Part shown: positions 39,622 through 47,545 of the stretch, in pieces
Numbering within the stretch: position 1 is the first letter of the stretch
How the letters are laid out: each line of letters opens with the position of its first letter
Source: Pseudomonas poae
Lineage (GTDB): Bacteria > Pseudomonadota > Gammaproteobacteria > Pseudomonadales > Pseudomonadaceae
Assembly: GCA_028869255.1 (NCBI GenBank)
Contig: CP110972.1
Location: 5,556,001-5,620,000, forward strand
Direction: 5' to 3'
DNA: 64,000 nucleotides
Notes under the pieces: model-generated
Database searches by the model: none
The model's input: only the letters and a program-made list of their open reading frames with translations
What the model was told of the DNA's origin: nothing
Position numbers and translations under genes: made by a program

Positions 39622-40688
39622 CGCGGGCTGTCCTCGTCAATTTTAACTTTTTGCCCGGGCTTCAGGCTGTTCACACCGGCGGTAACGATGCGTTCGCCGG
39701 GTTTGACGCCGCCGTTGAGCAAGGCACTGCTGGTGTCACGGCTGATCACGGTGATGTCTCGCGGCTGTACGGTCTGGCTTTGGGTGTCGAGCAGCCAGAT
39801 GCGGGTCTTGCCGTCGACCTCCTGCAAGGCGCTCAAAGGCACTTCGATGCGCGGGGCGATGGCGGTGCTCAAGGTCACGCTGATGGCGGTGCCGAGGCGA
39901 AACGCGGGGGGCGTCTCGGCCAGGGTCAGGCGCGCACGGCGGGTGCGCGTGGCGCTTTGCGCCTGGGGTTCGATCTCGCGCACGATGGCCGTGGTGTGCA
40001 CGCCGGGGTCGAGTTGCCCGGCGACCACAAACACCACATCCGCCGGCAGGCGCTCGGCAAGGCCCGCGGGCAGGTCGATCACCGCTTCCTTGATGTCCGG
40101 GCGGGCCAGCGTCACCACTTGCTGACCGGCGCTGACCACCTGGCCAGCCTCGGCATTCCAGGCGGTGACAATGCCAGCGTGGTCGGTGCGCAGCTCGGCG
40201 TAGTTGAGCTGGTCCTTGGCCTGATTGACCGAGGCCTGCGCCTGGTCGAGGCTGGCCTGGGTGGTTTTCAGGTCGGTCTGGGCCACATCCAGTTGAGCCT
40301 GGGCGCCGACGCCGCGGTTGAACAGCTCCTGCTGCCGGCGCGCATTGGCCTGGGCATTGATGAACTGCGCCTGCACGCGGGCAAGGTCGCCCTGGGCCGC
40401 GCGCAGTTGGTTCTGTTGATCGGTGGGGTCAAGCACGGCGAGCAAGGCGCCCTTCTCCACCTCGGCGCCTACATCCACGGCGCGGCGGGCGATGCGCCCG
40501 GGCACGCGGAACCCCAGGTTGCTTTCATAGCGGGCCTGGATGGTGCCGGCGAAACGGCCGAGGGTTTCCTGGTCCTCGGACGTCACTTGCATCGACAGCA
40601 CCGGCCGTACGGGCTCGGGCGCGGGTTCTTCCTTGGAGCAGGCCACCAGCAACAGGCTGGCGGCGAGCAGGGCCGTCAGGCGCTTCAT
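39618..40688 (-). CDS. triB: RND membrane-fusion lipoprotein, TriB-like
   Basis: 356 residues. A lipobox LLVAC (Cys17) anchors it in the inner membrane. Beta-barrel and lipoyl parts (ARYESNLGFRVPGRIA, GAEVEKGALLAVLDP) flank an alpha-hairpin rich in Ala, Gln and Leu (RVQAQFINAQANARRQQEL). Starts 4 bp within triA and ends 4 bp within triC. Second of two adaptor genes, as in triABC. Confidence 0.88.
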   Translation of the reverse strand: MKRLTALLAASLLLVACSKEEPAPEPVRPVLSMQVTSEDQETLGRFAGTIQARYESNLGFRVPGRIARRAVDVGAEVEKGALLAVLDPTDQQNQLRAAQGDLARVQAQFINAQANARRQQELFNRGVGAQAQLDVAQTDLKTTQASLDQAQASVNQAKDQLNYAELRTDHAGIVTAWNAEAGQVVSAGQQVVTLARPDIKEAVIDLPAGLAERLPADVVFVVAGQLDPGVHTTAIVREIEPQAQSATRTRRARLTLAETPPAFRLGTAISVTLSTAIAPRIEVPLSALQEVDGKTRIWLLDTQSQTVQPRDITVISRDTSSALLNGGVKPGERIVTAGVNSLKPGQKVKIDEDSPR

Positions 40689-41767
40689 GGCTGGGCTCCT
40701 TGCTGGGCGATCTCGACCTGCATGCCGGGGTGCAGCAATTGCCCACCGGCCACCACGACTTTTTCGCCGCCCTTAAGGCCGTCGCCGATGATCACTTTGC
40801 CGGTGAGGTAACGCGCCACCGTGACTTTGTGCAGTTGCGCCTTGCCGTCACCGTCGATCAGCCACACGGCGGGCTCGCTGAGGTCTTTGGTCAACGCCGA
40901 CCAGGGCAACTCGATGCTGGCCTTGGCCGGGCCGTTGGCGGTGGCACTCACCACCGAGCCCAACTGCATGCCTTTGGGCAGGGATTGCAGGGCGATCTTC
41001 ACCTGCACCGTGCCGGTATTGGCCGCCACGGCGGGCGTGACTTCGCGGACTTTACCCACAGCCTTGATACTCGGGTTATCCAACAGGCTGACGGTGATCG
41101 GCGCATCCGGCGGCGGCTCCACCAGCAAGGACTCATAGACGTTGAACACCGCATCGCGCTCGCCGTCGGTAGCCAGGCTGAAAATCGGCACGGTGGCCTG
41201 CACCACCTGGCCGACTTCAGCCTGGCGCGCAGTGATCACACCCGGTGCATCCGCGATCAATGCGGTATAGCCGAGTTGTTCGCGGGCATTGGCCAACTGG
41301 GCTTGCGCGGCGGCCAGGGCACTTTGGCTGCTGCGCAGCGCGGCTTGGGCAGAGTCATATTCGCTGCGGCTGGTGTAACCCTTGGGCAGCAGCTTTTGCT
41401 GGCGCACAAAGGCGGCGGCGGTCTGCTTGACCCGCGCCTGTTCGGCCACGACCTGGGCCTGGGCCGAGTCGACGTTGGTCTGCAAATCCTTGGGGTCGAG
41501 CTTGGCCAGTACTTGCTTGGCGGTCACGCGGTCGCCCACATCCACCATGCGCTGGATGATTTTGCCGCCCACGCGAAAGGACAAATCGGTTTGCACCCGG
41601 GCCTGGATATCCCCGGTCAGGGTCACCGCCGCGGCGAAGTCAGCCGACTGCACGGTTTGCACAAACACCCGTGAATGCGCCTTGGGCTCGGCTTTTTCCT
41701 GGCCACAGCCGCTCAGCAGCGTCAGTAGGCCAAGCCCGAGAATACAGGTGAAAATTCGACCGCCCAT
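40685..41767 (-). CDS. triA: RND membrane-fusion lipoprotein, TriA-like
   Basis: 360 residues, lipobox LLSGC (Cys21). Motifs are ARVQTDLSFRVGGKIIQRMVDVGDRV and VLAKLDPKDLQTNVDSAQAQVV, then an alpha-hairpin. ATG 41767 has AAAGGAG nearby; the longer in-frame start at 41914 runs across the divergent ATPase promoter and is rejected. First gene of the operon triA-triB-triC-glycosidase. Confidence 0.88.
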   Translation of the reverse strand: MGGRIFTCILGLGLLTLLSGCGQEKAEPKAHSRVFVQTVQSADFAAAVTLTGDIQARVQTDLSFRVGGKIIQRMVDVGDRVTAKQVLAKLDPKDLQTNVDSAQAQVVAEQARVKQTAAAFVRQQKLLPKGYTSRSEYDSAQAALRSSQSALAAAQAQLANAREQLGYTALIADAPGVITARQAEVGQVVQATVPIFSLATDGERDAVFNVYESLLVEPPPDAPITVSLLDNPSIKAVGKVREVTPAVAANTGTVQVKIALQSLPKGMQLGSVVSATANGPAKASIELPWSALTKDLSEPAVWLIDGDGKAQLHKVTVARYLTGKVIIGDGLKGGEKVVVAGGQLLHPGMQVEIAQQGAQP

Positions 41768-41882
41768 GCAGGCTCCTTTTGCGTGATGCCGACTTGCCAG
41801 TGTGTATGCGACTGTGAGCTTAGTTGAGGGTTCCTTATCTGCATGGAGGCTCCCATACTCCAATGGTTCCCAAGCCGACTGA

Positions 41883-43049
41883 ATGCTCATGCTCAAGACC
41901 CTCGCGGTGGCCAATTACCGCTCGATCAATAAATTGGTGGTGCCGCTGAATCGGTTGAACCTGATCACCGGGCCCAATGGCAGCGGCAAATCCAACCTGT
42001 ACCGCGCCCTGCGCCTGCTGGCCGAAACCGCTCAAGGCGGGGTGATCAATGCACTGGCCCGTGAGGGCGGGCTGGACTCGACCTTCTGGGCCGGCCCCGA
42101 AACCATCAGCCGGCGCATGCGCAAGGGCGAGGTGCCGGTCGAAGCCGTGGTCCGCCAGGGCGTCAAGCGTCTGCGCCTGGGGTTTGCGGGGGAAGATTTC
42201 AGCTACGCCATTTCCCTGGGATTGCCCGAGCCGAGCCGTTCGTTTTTCGCCCTGGACCCTGAAGTGAAGAAGGAATGCATCTGGGCCGGCCATCTCTACC
42301 GCCCGGCCAGCCTGCTGGTGCAGCGCTCGGGGCCGATGGTGCGGGCTCGTGACGGCCGCGCCTGGGATGTGCTGGCCCAGCACACACCGAACTACCACAG
42401 CCTGTTCGATCAGGTCGGCAGCCTGCGCGGCTCGCCGGAAGTGTTGCTGCTGCGCGAGAGCATCCGTGGCTGGCGTTTTTATGATCACTTTCGCAGCGAC
42501 GTCGATGCGCCCGTGCGCCAGCCCCAACTGGGCACGCGCACACCGGTGCTGCATCACGATGGCCGCGACCTGGCGGCGGCGTTGCAGACCATTCGCGAGA
42601 TTGGCGACCCCGAGGCATTGCAGCGGGCGGTCAGCGATGCATTCCCCGGTGCACGTTTGAACATCGAGCCACTGCAGGGCGGGCGCTTTGCGATCGAGTT
42701 TTATCAGGAAGGTTTGCTGCGGCCATTATCGGCGGCGGAGTTGTCGGACGGCACCTTGCGTTACCTGCTGTTGATCGCCGCACTGCTCACGCCACGGCCA
42801 CCGACCATGATGGTGCTGAACGAACCGGAAACCAGCCTGCACCCGGACCTGTTGCCGGCATTGGCGCGCTTGATTATCCAGGCGTCGCAGCAATGCCAGG
42901 TGTGGGTGGTGTCGCATGCCAGCCGCTTGATTGCGGCACTGCAACAGGATGAGGGGTGTAATTCGATTGTGCTGGAGAAGGTGTTGGGGGAAACCCAAAT
43001 CGTTGGGCAGGGGATATTGGATGCACCGGCGTGGCATTGGCCGGAGTAA
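41883..43049 (+). CDS. RecF/OLD-like AAA ATPase (COG4637 type)
   Basis: 388 residues. Walker A is ITGPNGSGKSNLYRAL (residues 29-44), and the signature-like ELSDGTLRYLLLIAALL is followed by Walker B MMVLNEPETSLHPDLL and the switch His in VVSHASRL. It is a single-domain SMC/RecF-type ATPase of about the size of COG4637 members, whose function is unknown. No nuclease or TOPRIM domain is visible and no partner gene is adjacent, so there is no evidence that it is a defence gene. It is divergent from triA. Confidence 0.85.
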   Translation: MLMLKTLAVANYRSINKLVVPLNRLNLITGPNGSGKSNLYRALRLLAETAQGGVINALAREGGLDSTFWAGPETISRRMRKGEVPVEAVVRQGVKRLRLGFAGEDFSYAISLGLPEPSRSFFALDPEVKKECIWAGHLYRPASLLVQRSGPMVRARDGRAWDVLAQHTPNYHSLFDQVGSLRGSPEVLLLRESIRGWRFYDHFRSDVDAPVRQPQLGTRTPVLHHDGRDLAAALQTIREIGDPEALQRAVSDAFPGARLNIEPLQGGRFAIEFYQEGLLRPLSAAELSDGTLRYLLLIAALLTPRPPTMMVLNEPETSLHPDLLPALARLIIQASQQCQVWVVSHASRLIAALQQDEGCNSIVLEKVLGETQIVGQGILDAPAWHWPE

Positions 43050-43070
43050 TCGTCGCCGGTGAGGGACTCT

Positions 43071-43151
43071 TCGCGGGCAAGCCCGCTCCCACATTTTTCA
43101 GCATTCCACCTTTGAAACGCGGTCAATTGTGGGTGCTGGCTTGCTCGCGAA
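43071..43151. repeat. REP doublet (degenerate)
   Basis: TCGCGGGCAAGCCCGCTCCCACA and, inverted, TTGTGGGTGCTGGCTTGCTCGCGA, between the ATPase and the amino-acid transporter genes. Confidence 0.75.
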
Positions 43152-43183
43152 AGCGGTAGATCAGTCACCACAGGAACAAGGGA

Positions 43184-44035
43184 TCAGCCCTGCCACTTCC
43201 CGCCTTCCACAATCACACTCTCAGGCTTGGTGTCATCGCTCAGCTCTTTACGCACATATTGGTCGTACAGCTTGAGCAGGAACTTCTCTTCACCCAACTT
43301 CGCCAACTCGGCATTCACCCAGTCACGCAGTTCGATATTGCCCTTCTTCACCGCCGGGGCAATCGGTGCTTCATCACCGAGTTTCTCTTCCAGCACGCGG
43401 TAGCCCGGGTTCTGCTTGGCCCAGCTGAACAGCACCAGGTTGTCTTGCGCGTAAGCATCACCGCGACCGGCCGACAGCGCTTGCAGCGACTCGGAATTTT
43501 TCTCGAACTTGAGCAGTTTCCAGTCCGGATGGTTCTTGGTCAGCCAGATATCGGCGGTGGTGCCGGTGGTGACGATGGTGGTGCGGGTAGCCAGGTCATT
43601 CAGGCTTTTTACCGCGCTGTCGTTAGGCACCAAGGCCTGCACCGCGACTTTGAGGTTGGGGTTGGTGAAGTCCACCGCTTCCTTGCGCTCCGGGGTCACG
43701 GTCATGTTGGCGAGGATCAGGTCGACCTTGTCGCTTTGCAGGAACGGAATACGGCTGGCCGGCTCGACGGCCACAAACTCAACCTTGTTTTCATCGCCCA
43801 GCAGGTCCTTGGCGAATTGGCGACCGATGTCGGTATCAAAACCCACGTAGCGGCCGGCTTCGTTTACAAAACCGAACGGCGGCTTGTCGGTGAATACGCC
43901 GACGATGAGCTTGTCGCGCGCCTTGATCTTGTCGATGTAGCTCGCAGCGGCGGTTGGTTTGGCGGGCTCTTCGGCCTTTTTATCGCAGCCGGCCAGTAAG
44001 GCGACGGCAAACAGTGGCAGCAGTAACTTTTTCAT
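43184..44035 (-). CDS. Amino-acid (probably cysteine) ABC transporter, binding lipoprotein
   Basis: 283 residues with lipobox LLAGC (Cys17). Family-3 solute-binding motifs are VGVFTDKPPFGFVNEAGRYVGFD, DLILANMTVTPERKEAVDF, VTTGTTADIWLTKN and the tail VIVEGGKW. The pattern resembles CjaA, the cysteine-binding protein of Campylobacter. Cysteine or cystine is therefore the likeliest substrate; this is inference. It is last in its operon, coupled to the ATPase by a 4-bp overlap. Confidence 0.85.
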   Translation of the reverse strand: MKKLLLPLFAVALLAGCDKKAEEPAKPTAAASYIDKIKARDKLIVGVFTDKPPFGFVNEAGRYVGFDTDIGRQFAKDLLGDENKVEFVAVEPASRIPFLQSDKVDLILANMTVTPERKEAVDFTNPNLKVAVQALVPNDSAVKSLNDLATRTTIVTTGTTADIWLTKNHPDWKLLKFEKNSESLQALSAGRGDAYAQDNLVLFSWAKQNPGYRVLEEKLGDEAPIAPAVKKGNIELRDWVNAELAKLGEEKFLLKLYDQYVRKELSDDTKPESVIVEGGKWQG

Positions 44036-44808
44036 AGCAGCGCGAGTTCCTTAGGTTTTTTGGGCAGTGTTGAAACAAAGGAGAACTTCTCCAGGAACTG
44101 CTGCGCGCGTGCGGTTTGCGGGTTCGTAAAGAATGCCTCGGGGGTGTTGTGTTCGAGGATGCGACCGGCCTCCATAAACACCACGCGGTCGGCGACGGCG
44201 CGGGCGAAGGCCATTTCATGGGTGACGATCAGCAGGGTCATGCCATCACGGGCCAGTCCCTGGATGACTTCCAGCACTTCCTTGACCATTTCCGGGTCAA
44301 GGGCGGCGGTAACTTCGTCAAACAGCATGACCTGGGGGTTCATGCACAACGAGCGGACGATGGCGATGCGTTGCTGCTGGCCGCCGGACAGCTGACGCGG
44401 GAAGGCGTCGCGCTTGTCGGCCAGGCCCACGCGCTCCAGCAGTTTTTCGGCTTGGGCGCGGGCTTCACGCGGGTCGCGTTTCTGCACTTTGAGCGGGCCG
44501 AGCAGGATGTTGTCGAGCACGCTCATGTGCGGGAACAGGTGGTAGCTCTGGAACACCATACCCACGTCCTGGCGCACCTGGCGCCAGTCGGTGGCCTTGT
44601 CCAGCAGCTCCTTGCCGGCAAACCGCAGGCTGCCGCTGTGGGCCACTTCCAGGCCGTTGAGGCAGCGCAGCAAGGTACTTTTGCCGCAGCCGCTGGGGCC
44701 GAGGATCACCACCACTTCGCCGCTTTGCACACTCAGGTCGATGCCCTTGAGCACCTGCGTCTCGCCGAAGAATTTATTGAAACCCTGGAACTCGATCAAT
44801 GCGCTCAT
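44032..44808 (-). CDS. Amino-acid ABC transporter, ATP-binding subunit
   Basis: 258-residue HisP/GlnQ-type ATPase. Walker A is GPSGCGKSTLLRCLNGLE, signature [15 protein letters not shown], Walker B VMLFDEVTAALDPE (Val replaces the usual Pro after Glu) and switch His in IVTHEM. Overlaps both neighbours by 4 bp. Confidence 0.92.
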   Translation of the reverse strand: MSALIEFQGFNKFFGETQVLKGIDLSVQSGEVVVILGPSGCGKSTLLRCLNGLEVAHSGSLRFAGKELLDKATDWRQVRQDVGMVFQSYHLFPHMSVLDNILLGPLKVQKRDPREARAQAEKLLERVGLADKRDAFPRQLSGGQQQRIAIVRSLCMNPQVMLFDEVTAALDPEMVKEVLEVIQGLARDGMTLLIVTHEMAFARAVADRVVFMEAGRILEHNTPEAFFTNPQTARAQQFLEKFSFVSTLPKKPKELALL

Positions 44809-45464
44809 GCTTGGGCCCAGCGCCGTTCCAGCACCTTGGAGGCGGCCGACAACGGGTAGCAGATAAAGAAGAAAAACAGGAACAGCGCGCCGTAGATCAA
44901 TACCGACTCATAGGTGCGCTCGATGATTTGCTGGCCAACCTTGATCACATCCACCACGCCGATCAGCACGGCCAGGGAGCTGGTCTTGATGATGCGCGTA
45001 TAGACGTTGATGGTCGGCGGCGTCATGCGTTTGAGGGCCTGGGGCAGCAACACGTAGCCGTACAGCTGTGGGTCCGACAGGCCAATCGACAACCCCGCTT
45101 CACGCTGCCCACGCGGCAGCGAATGCAGCGCACCGCGCACCACTTCGCCGACCTCGCTGGCGCCCCACAGCGACAGCACCAGCACCGCGCACCAGAAGCT
45201 CGGAATGCTCAGGCCGAAGAAAATCGGCAGGCCGAAAAACAGCAGGTACAACCACACCAGCACCGGGATCGCCCGGAACAGCTCCAGGTAAACCCGCAGC
45301 ACCGCGTTGATCAGCTTGTTGTTCAGGGTGCGCAGCACGCCATACAACACGCCACCGACGGTGCTGAAGGCAATGCTCAAAAACGAAATCGACAGGGTTT
45401 GCGCAGCGCCTTTGCCCAATTGCGGCAACGACACCCACAGCAACTCAAGACCCGAACTGGCCAT
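44805..45464 (-). CDS. Amino-acid ABC transporter, permease (second)
   Basis: 219-residue HisM/GlnP-type permease. Motifs are LELFRAIPVLVWLYLLFFGLPI and the docking loop REAGLSIGLSDPQLYGYVLLPQALKRMTPPTIN. It overlaps the preceding permease gene by 20 bp and the ATPase gene by 4 bp. Confidence 0.9.
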   Translation of the reverse strand: MASSGLELLWVSLPQLGKGAAQTLSISFLSIAFSTVGGVLYGVLRTLNNKLINAVLRVYLELFRAIPVLVWLYLLFFGLPIFFGLSIPSFWCAVLVLSLWGASEVGEVVRGALHSLPRGQREAGLSIGLSDPQLYGYVLLPQALKRMTPPTINVYTRIIKTSSLAVLIGVVDVIKVGQQIIERTYESVLIYGALFLFFFFICYPLSAASKVLERRWAQA

Positions 45465-46110
45465 GCTGGAGCCTCCTTTCCAGGCGGCTGAGCAGCAGCG
45501 ACAGCGGCAAGAACAACAGCACGCAAATCAGCGTCAGCACGGCGAGCATTTCGTAGGTTTTGTAGTAGAGCGCGATGTAGCTCTTGGTGGTGTAGAGAAT
45601 CTCCGGCACCGCCACCGCAGAGACCACGGTGGTCTCCTTGAGCAGGAAGATGAAATTGGCGAACAGTGCCGGCAGGCTGAGGATACCGGCCTGGGGCAGG
45701 ATCACATGGCGCAGCAGTTGCCAGTCGGACAGGCCGATGGACTTGCCGGATTCGATCTGCGCCAGCGGTACCGCTTCCACACCGGCGCGCAGCACTTCGG
45801 TGAGGTAGGCGCCGCCGAGGAAGGTCATGGTAATGATCGCGGCCCAGAACCCGGAGATATTGAAACCCAGGGCCGGCAGTGCGAAGTACACGAAAAACAG
45901 TTGGATCAGCAGCGGCGTGTTACGCGCCAGCTCCACATACAACGCCACCAGGCGCGACAGGTAGGGCGTGCGAAACACCAGCAGCGCCGCGTTGATCAGC
46001 GCCACCAGCAAGGACGTGGCAATGGCGATCAGGCCCACTTGCAGCGTCACCCCCACGGCCTTGAGAAACGCCGGCAGGGTACTGAGGATAAAAGCGAAAT
46101 CGAAGGTCAT
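45445..46110 (-). CDS. Amino-acid ABC transporter, permease (first)
   Basis: 221-residue permease of the same type, with VELARNTPLLIQLFFVYFALP and the docking loop ESGKSIGLSDWQLLRHVILPQAGILSLP. I use ATG 46110 (MTFDFAFIL); a TTG start at 46131 would add seven residues. Promoter-proximal gene; the AT-rich DNA at 46190-46250, including ATTTA-AATACC-TAAAT, is the likely control region. Confidence 0.88.
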   Translation of the reverse strand: MTFDFAFILSTLPAFLKAVGVTLQVGLIAIATSLLVALINAALLVFRTPYLSRLVALYVELARNTPLLIQLFFVYFALPALGFNISGFWAAIITMTFLGGAYLTEVLRAGVEAVPLAQIESGKSIGLSDWQLLRHVILPQAGILSLPALFANFIFLLKETTVVSAVAVPEILYTTKSYIALYYKTYEMLAVLTLICVLLFLPLSLLLSRLERRLQHGQFGS

Positions 46111-46320
46111 CTTGAGTCCATGACGCCGCAAGGGTAATGCAGCGAGCGCAGTCCGATCCGGCGTGGGTAACGCCGGGTAGCGCGAACTTTAAAGGTATAA
46201 AAAGTAAAATTTAAATACCTAAATAGCATATTGATATCACCCAAAAAGATAACCGGCGGATTCACGGGTTTGGCGCGTGGCGGCTATGGTTGAGGGGTCT
46301 GTAATTCGAGGGATTGAACA

Positions 46321-46407
46321 ATGAACCAAGCAAAACCGATTGATCCGCAGGAGCTGGTGAAATGGTTGGTGGCGTTGCGCAGGGCGATTAACAGCCGCGC
46401 ACTCTGA
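46321..46407 (+). CDS. Possible 28-residue small protein
   Basis: ATG with GAGGGA about 7 bp upstream and a clean stop after 28 codons (MNQAKPIDPQ...). The predicted peptide has an amphipathic helix (ELVKWLVALRRAINSR). It lies alone in the 525-bp region between two transporters. I do not recognise it, and it could be chance. Confidence 0.3.
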   Translation: MNQAKPIDPQELVKWLVALRRAINSRAL

Positions 46408-46420
46408 AACTTCACCGCTC

Positions 46421-46549
46421 TCTGTGGGAGCTGGCTTTTGTGGCGAGGGAGCTTGCTCCCGTTGGGGTGCGAAGCGCCCCCACTATCGGCGACTGCTGCG
46501 CAGTCGAACGGGAGCAAGCTCCCTCGCCACAACAAGCGCTCTCCCACCG
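46421..46549. repeat. Nested REP elements of both classes
   Basis: A GTGGCGAGGGAGCTTGCTCCCG doublet (46439-46532), flanked on the left by CTGTGGGAGCTGGC and on the right by CTCTCCCACC, remains of the other class; it looks like one REPIN inserted into another. Confidence 0.75.
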
Positions 46550-46573
46550 TTTTGAATGCATTCCAAAGCCCAT

Positions 46574-46608
46574 AAAAAAACGCCGACGCTGTACTAGCCG
46601 TCGGCGTT
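46574..46608 (-). terminator. Rho-independent terminator of metQ
   Basis: On the minus strand, AACGCCGAC pairs with GTCGGCGTT around a 12-nt loop and is followed by T7, 28 bp behind the metQ stop. Confidence 0.85.
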
Positions 46609-46635
46609 CAAACCTTGAAGGGGGTTTTGTTTACA

Positions 46636-47418
46636 TCAGAACGCAGGCACTACCGCGCCGTTGTACTTCTTCTCGATGAAGGCTTTGACTTCCGGGCTGG
46701 TCAGGGCTTTGGCCAGTTTCTGGATTGCGGCGCTGTCCTTGTTGTCCGGGCGAGCCACCAGGAAGTTCACGTACGGCGACTTGGCGTCTTCGATGATCAG
46801 CGCGTCTTTGGCTGGGTTCAGGCCGGCTTCCAGGGCGTAGTTGGTGTTGATCAGGTCCAGGTCAACCTCTTTCAAAACGCGTGGCAGCAAGGCCGATTCC
46901 AGCTCCTTGAATTTGAGGTTTTTCGGGTTGTCTTTGATGTCTTTCGGTGTGGCCAGGGCGTTGGTTGGGTCTTTCAACGTGATCAGACCGTTCTTTTGCA
47001 GCAGCAGCAGCGCGCGGCCACTGTTGGAGCCTTCGTTCGGGATAGCCACGGTGGCGCCGTCTTTCAGATCTTCAATCTTCTTGATCTTGCTCGAGTAACC
47101 GCCGAAGGGTTCAACGTGCACGCCAACCACGGTGACCAGGTTGGTGCCCTTACCTTCGTTGAAATTTTTCAGGTACGGCAGGGTCTGGAAATAGTTGGCG
47201 TCCAGACGCTTCTCGGCGACTTGTACGTTTGGCTGTACGTAGTCGGTGAACACTTTGATTTCCAGGTCCACGCCTTCTTTGGCCAGGGTCGGTTTGACCA
47301 GTTCAAGAATCTCGGCGTGCGGGATCGGGGTGGCGGCAACCACCAGTTTCTCGTTGGCCTGGGCGAAGCTTGCAGTCAGGGCAGCCGCCAGTGCGGTAAA
47401 CAACAGAACCTTTTTCAT
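46636..47418 (-). CDS. metQ: MetQ-family methionine-binding protein (orphan)
   Basis: 260 residues, signal peptide MKKVLLFTALAAALTASFAQA. NlpA-family motifs are KLVVAATPIPHAEILEL, LDANYFQTLPYLK, AIPNEGSNSGRALLLLQ and NTNYALEAGL. Closer to classical MetQ than the copy at 27226. No metN or metI is adjacent; it probably feeds a transporter elsewhere. It lies 127 bp downstream of the sigma54-activator-like gene on the same strand. Confidence 0.9.
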   Translation of the reverse strand: MKKVLLFTALAAALTASFAQANEKLVVAATPIPHAEILELVKPTLAKEGVDLEIKVFTDYVQPNVQVAEKRLDANYFQTLPYLKNFNEGKGTNLVTVVGVHVEPFGGYSSKIKKIEDLKDGATVAIPNEGSNSGRALLLLQKNGLITLKDPTNALATPKDIKDNPKNLKFKELESALLPRVLKEVDLDLINTNYALEAGLNPAKDALIIEDAKSPYVNFLVARPDNKDSAAIQKLAKALTSPEVKAFIEKKYNGAVVPAF

Positions 47419-47545
47419 GCAGTGTCCTTATCGAAATTCCGGGGCGTCTCTGACGACCGTTTTTTATGTGGTGTGCCAGCGAAGTGCTATCGCGGCGTGG
47501 GATGGACAATACCTATATTTTTTATTCCCGAACAATATCTTTTAT

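Noticed and set aside
41883..43049. OLD-type or RecF-like ATPase as a phage-defence gene
   Set aside because: No nuclease or helicase partner, no TOPRIM domain and no defence neighbours; the surroundings are efflux and transport genes.
47440..47500. Sigma54-type promoter before metQ (TGGCAC near the start)
   Set aside because: The GG is present, but the GC doublet at the -12 position is missing at the required distance.
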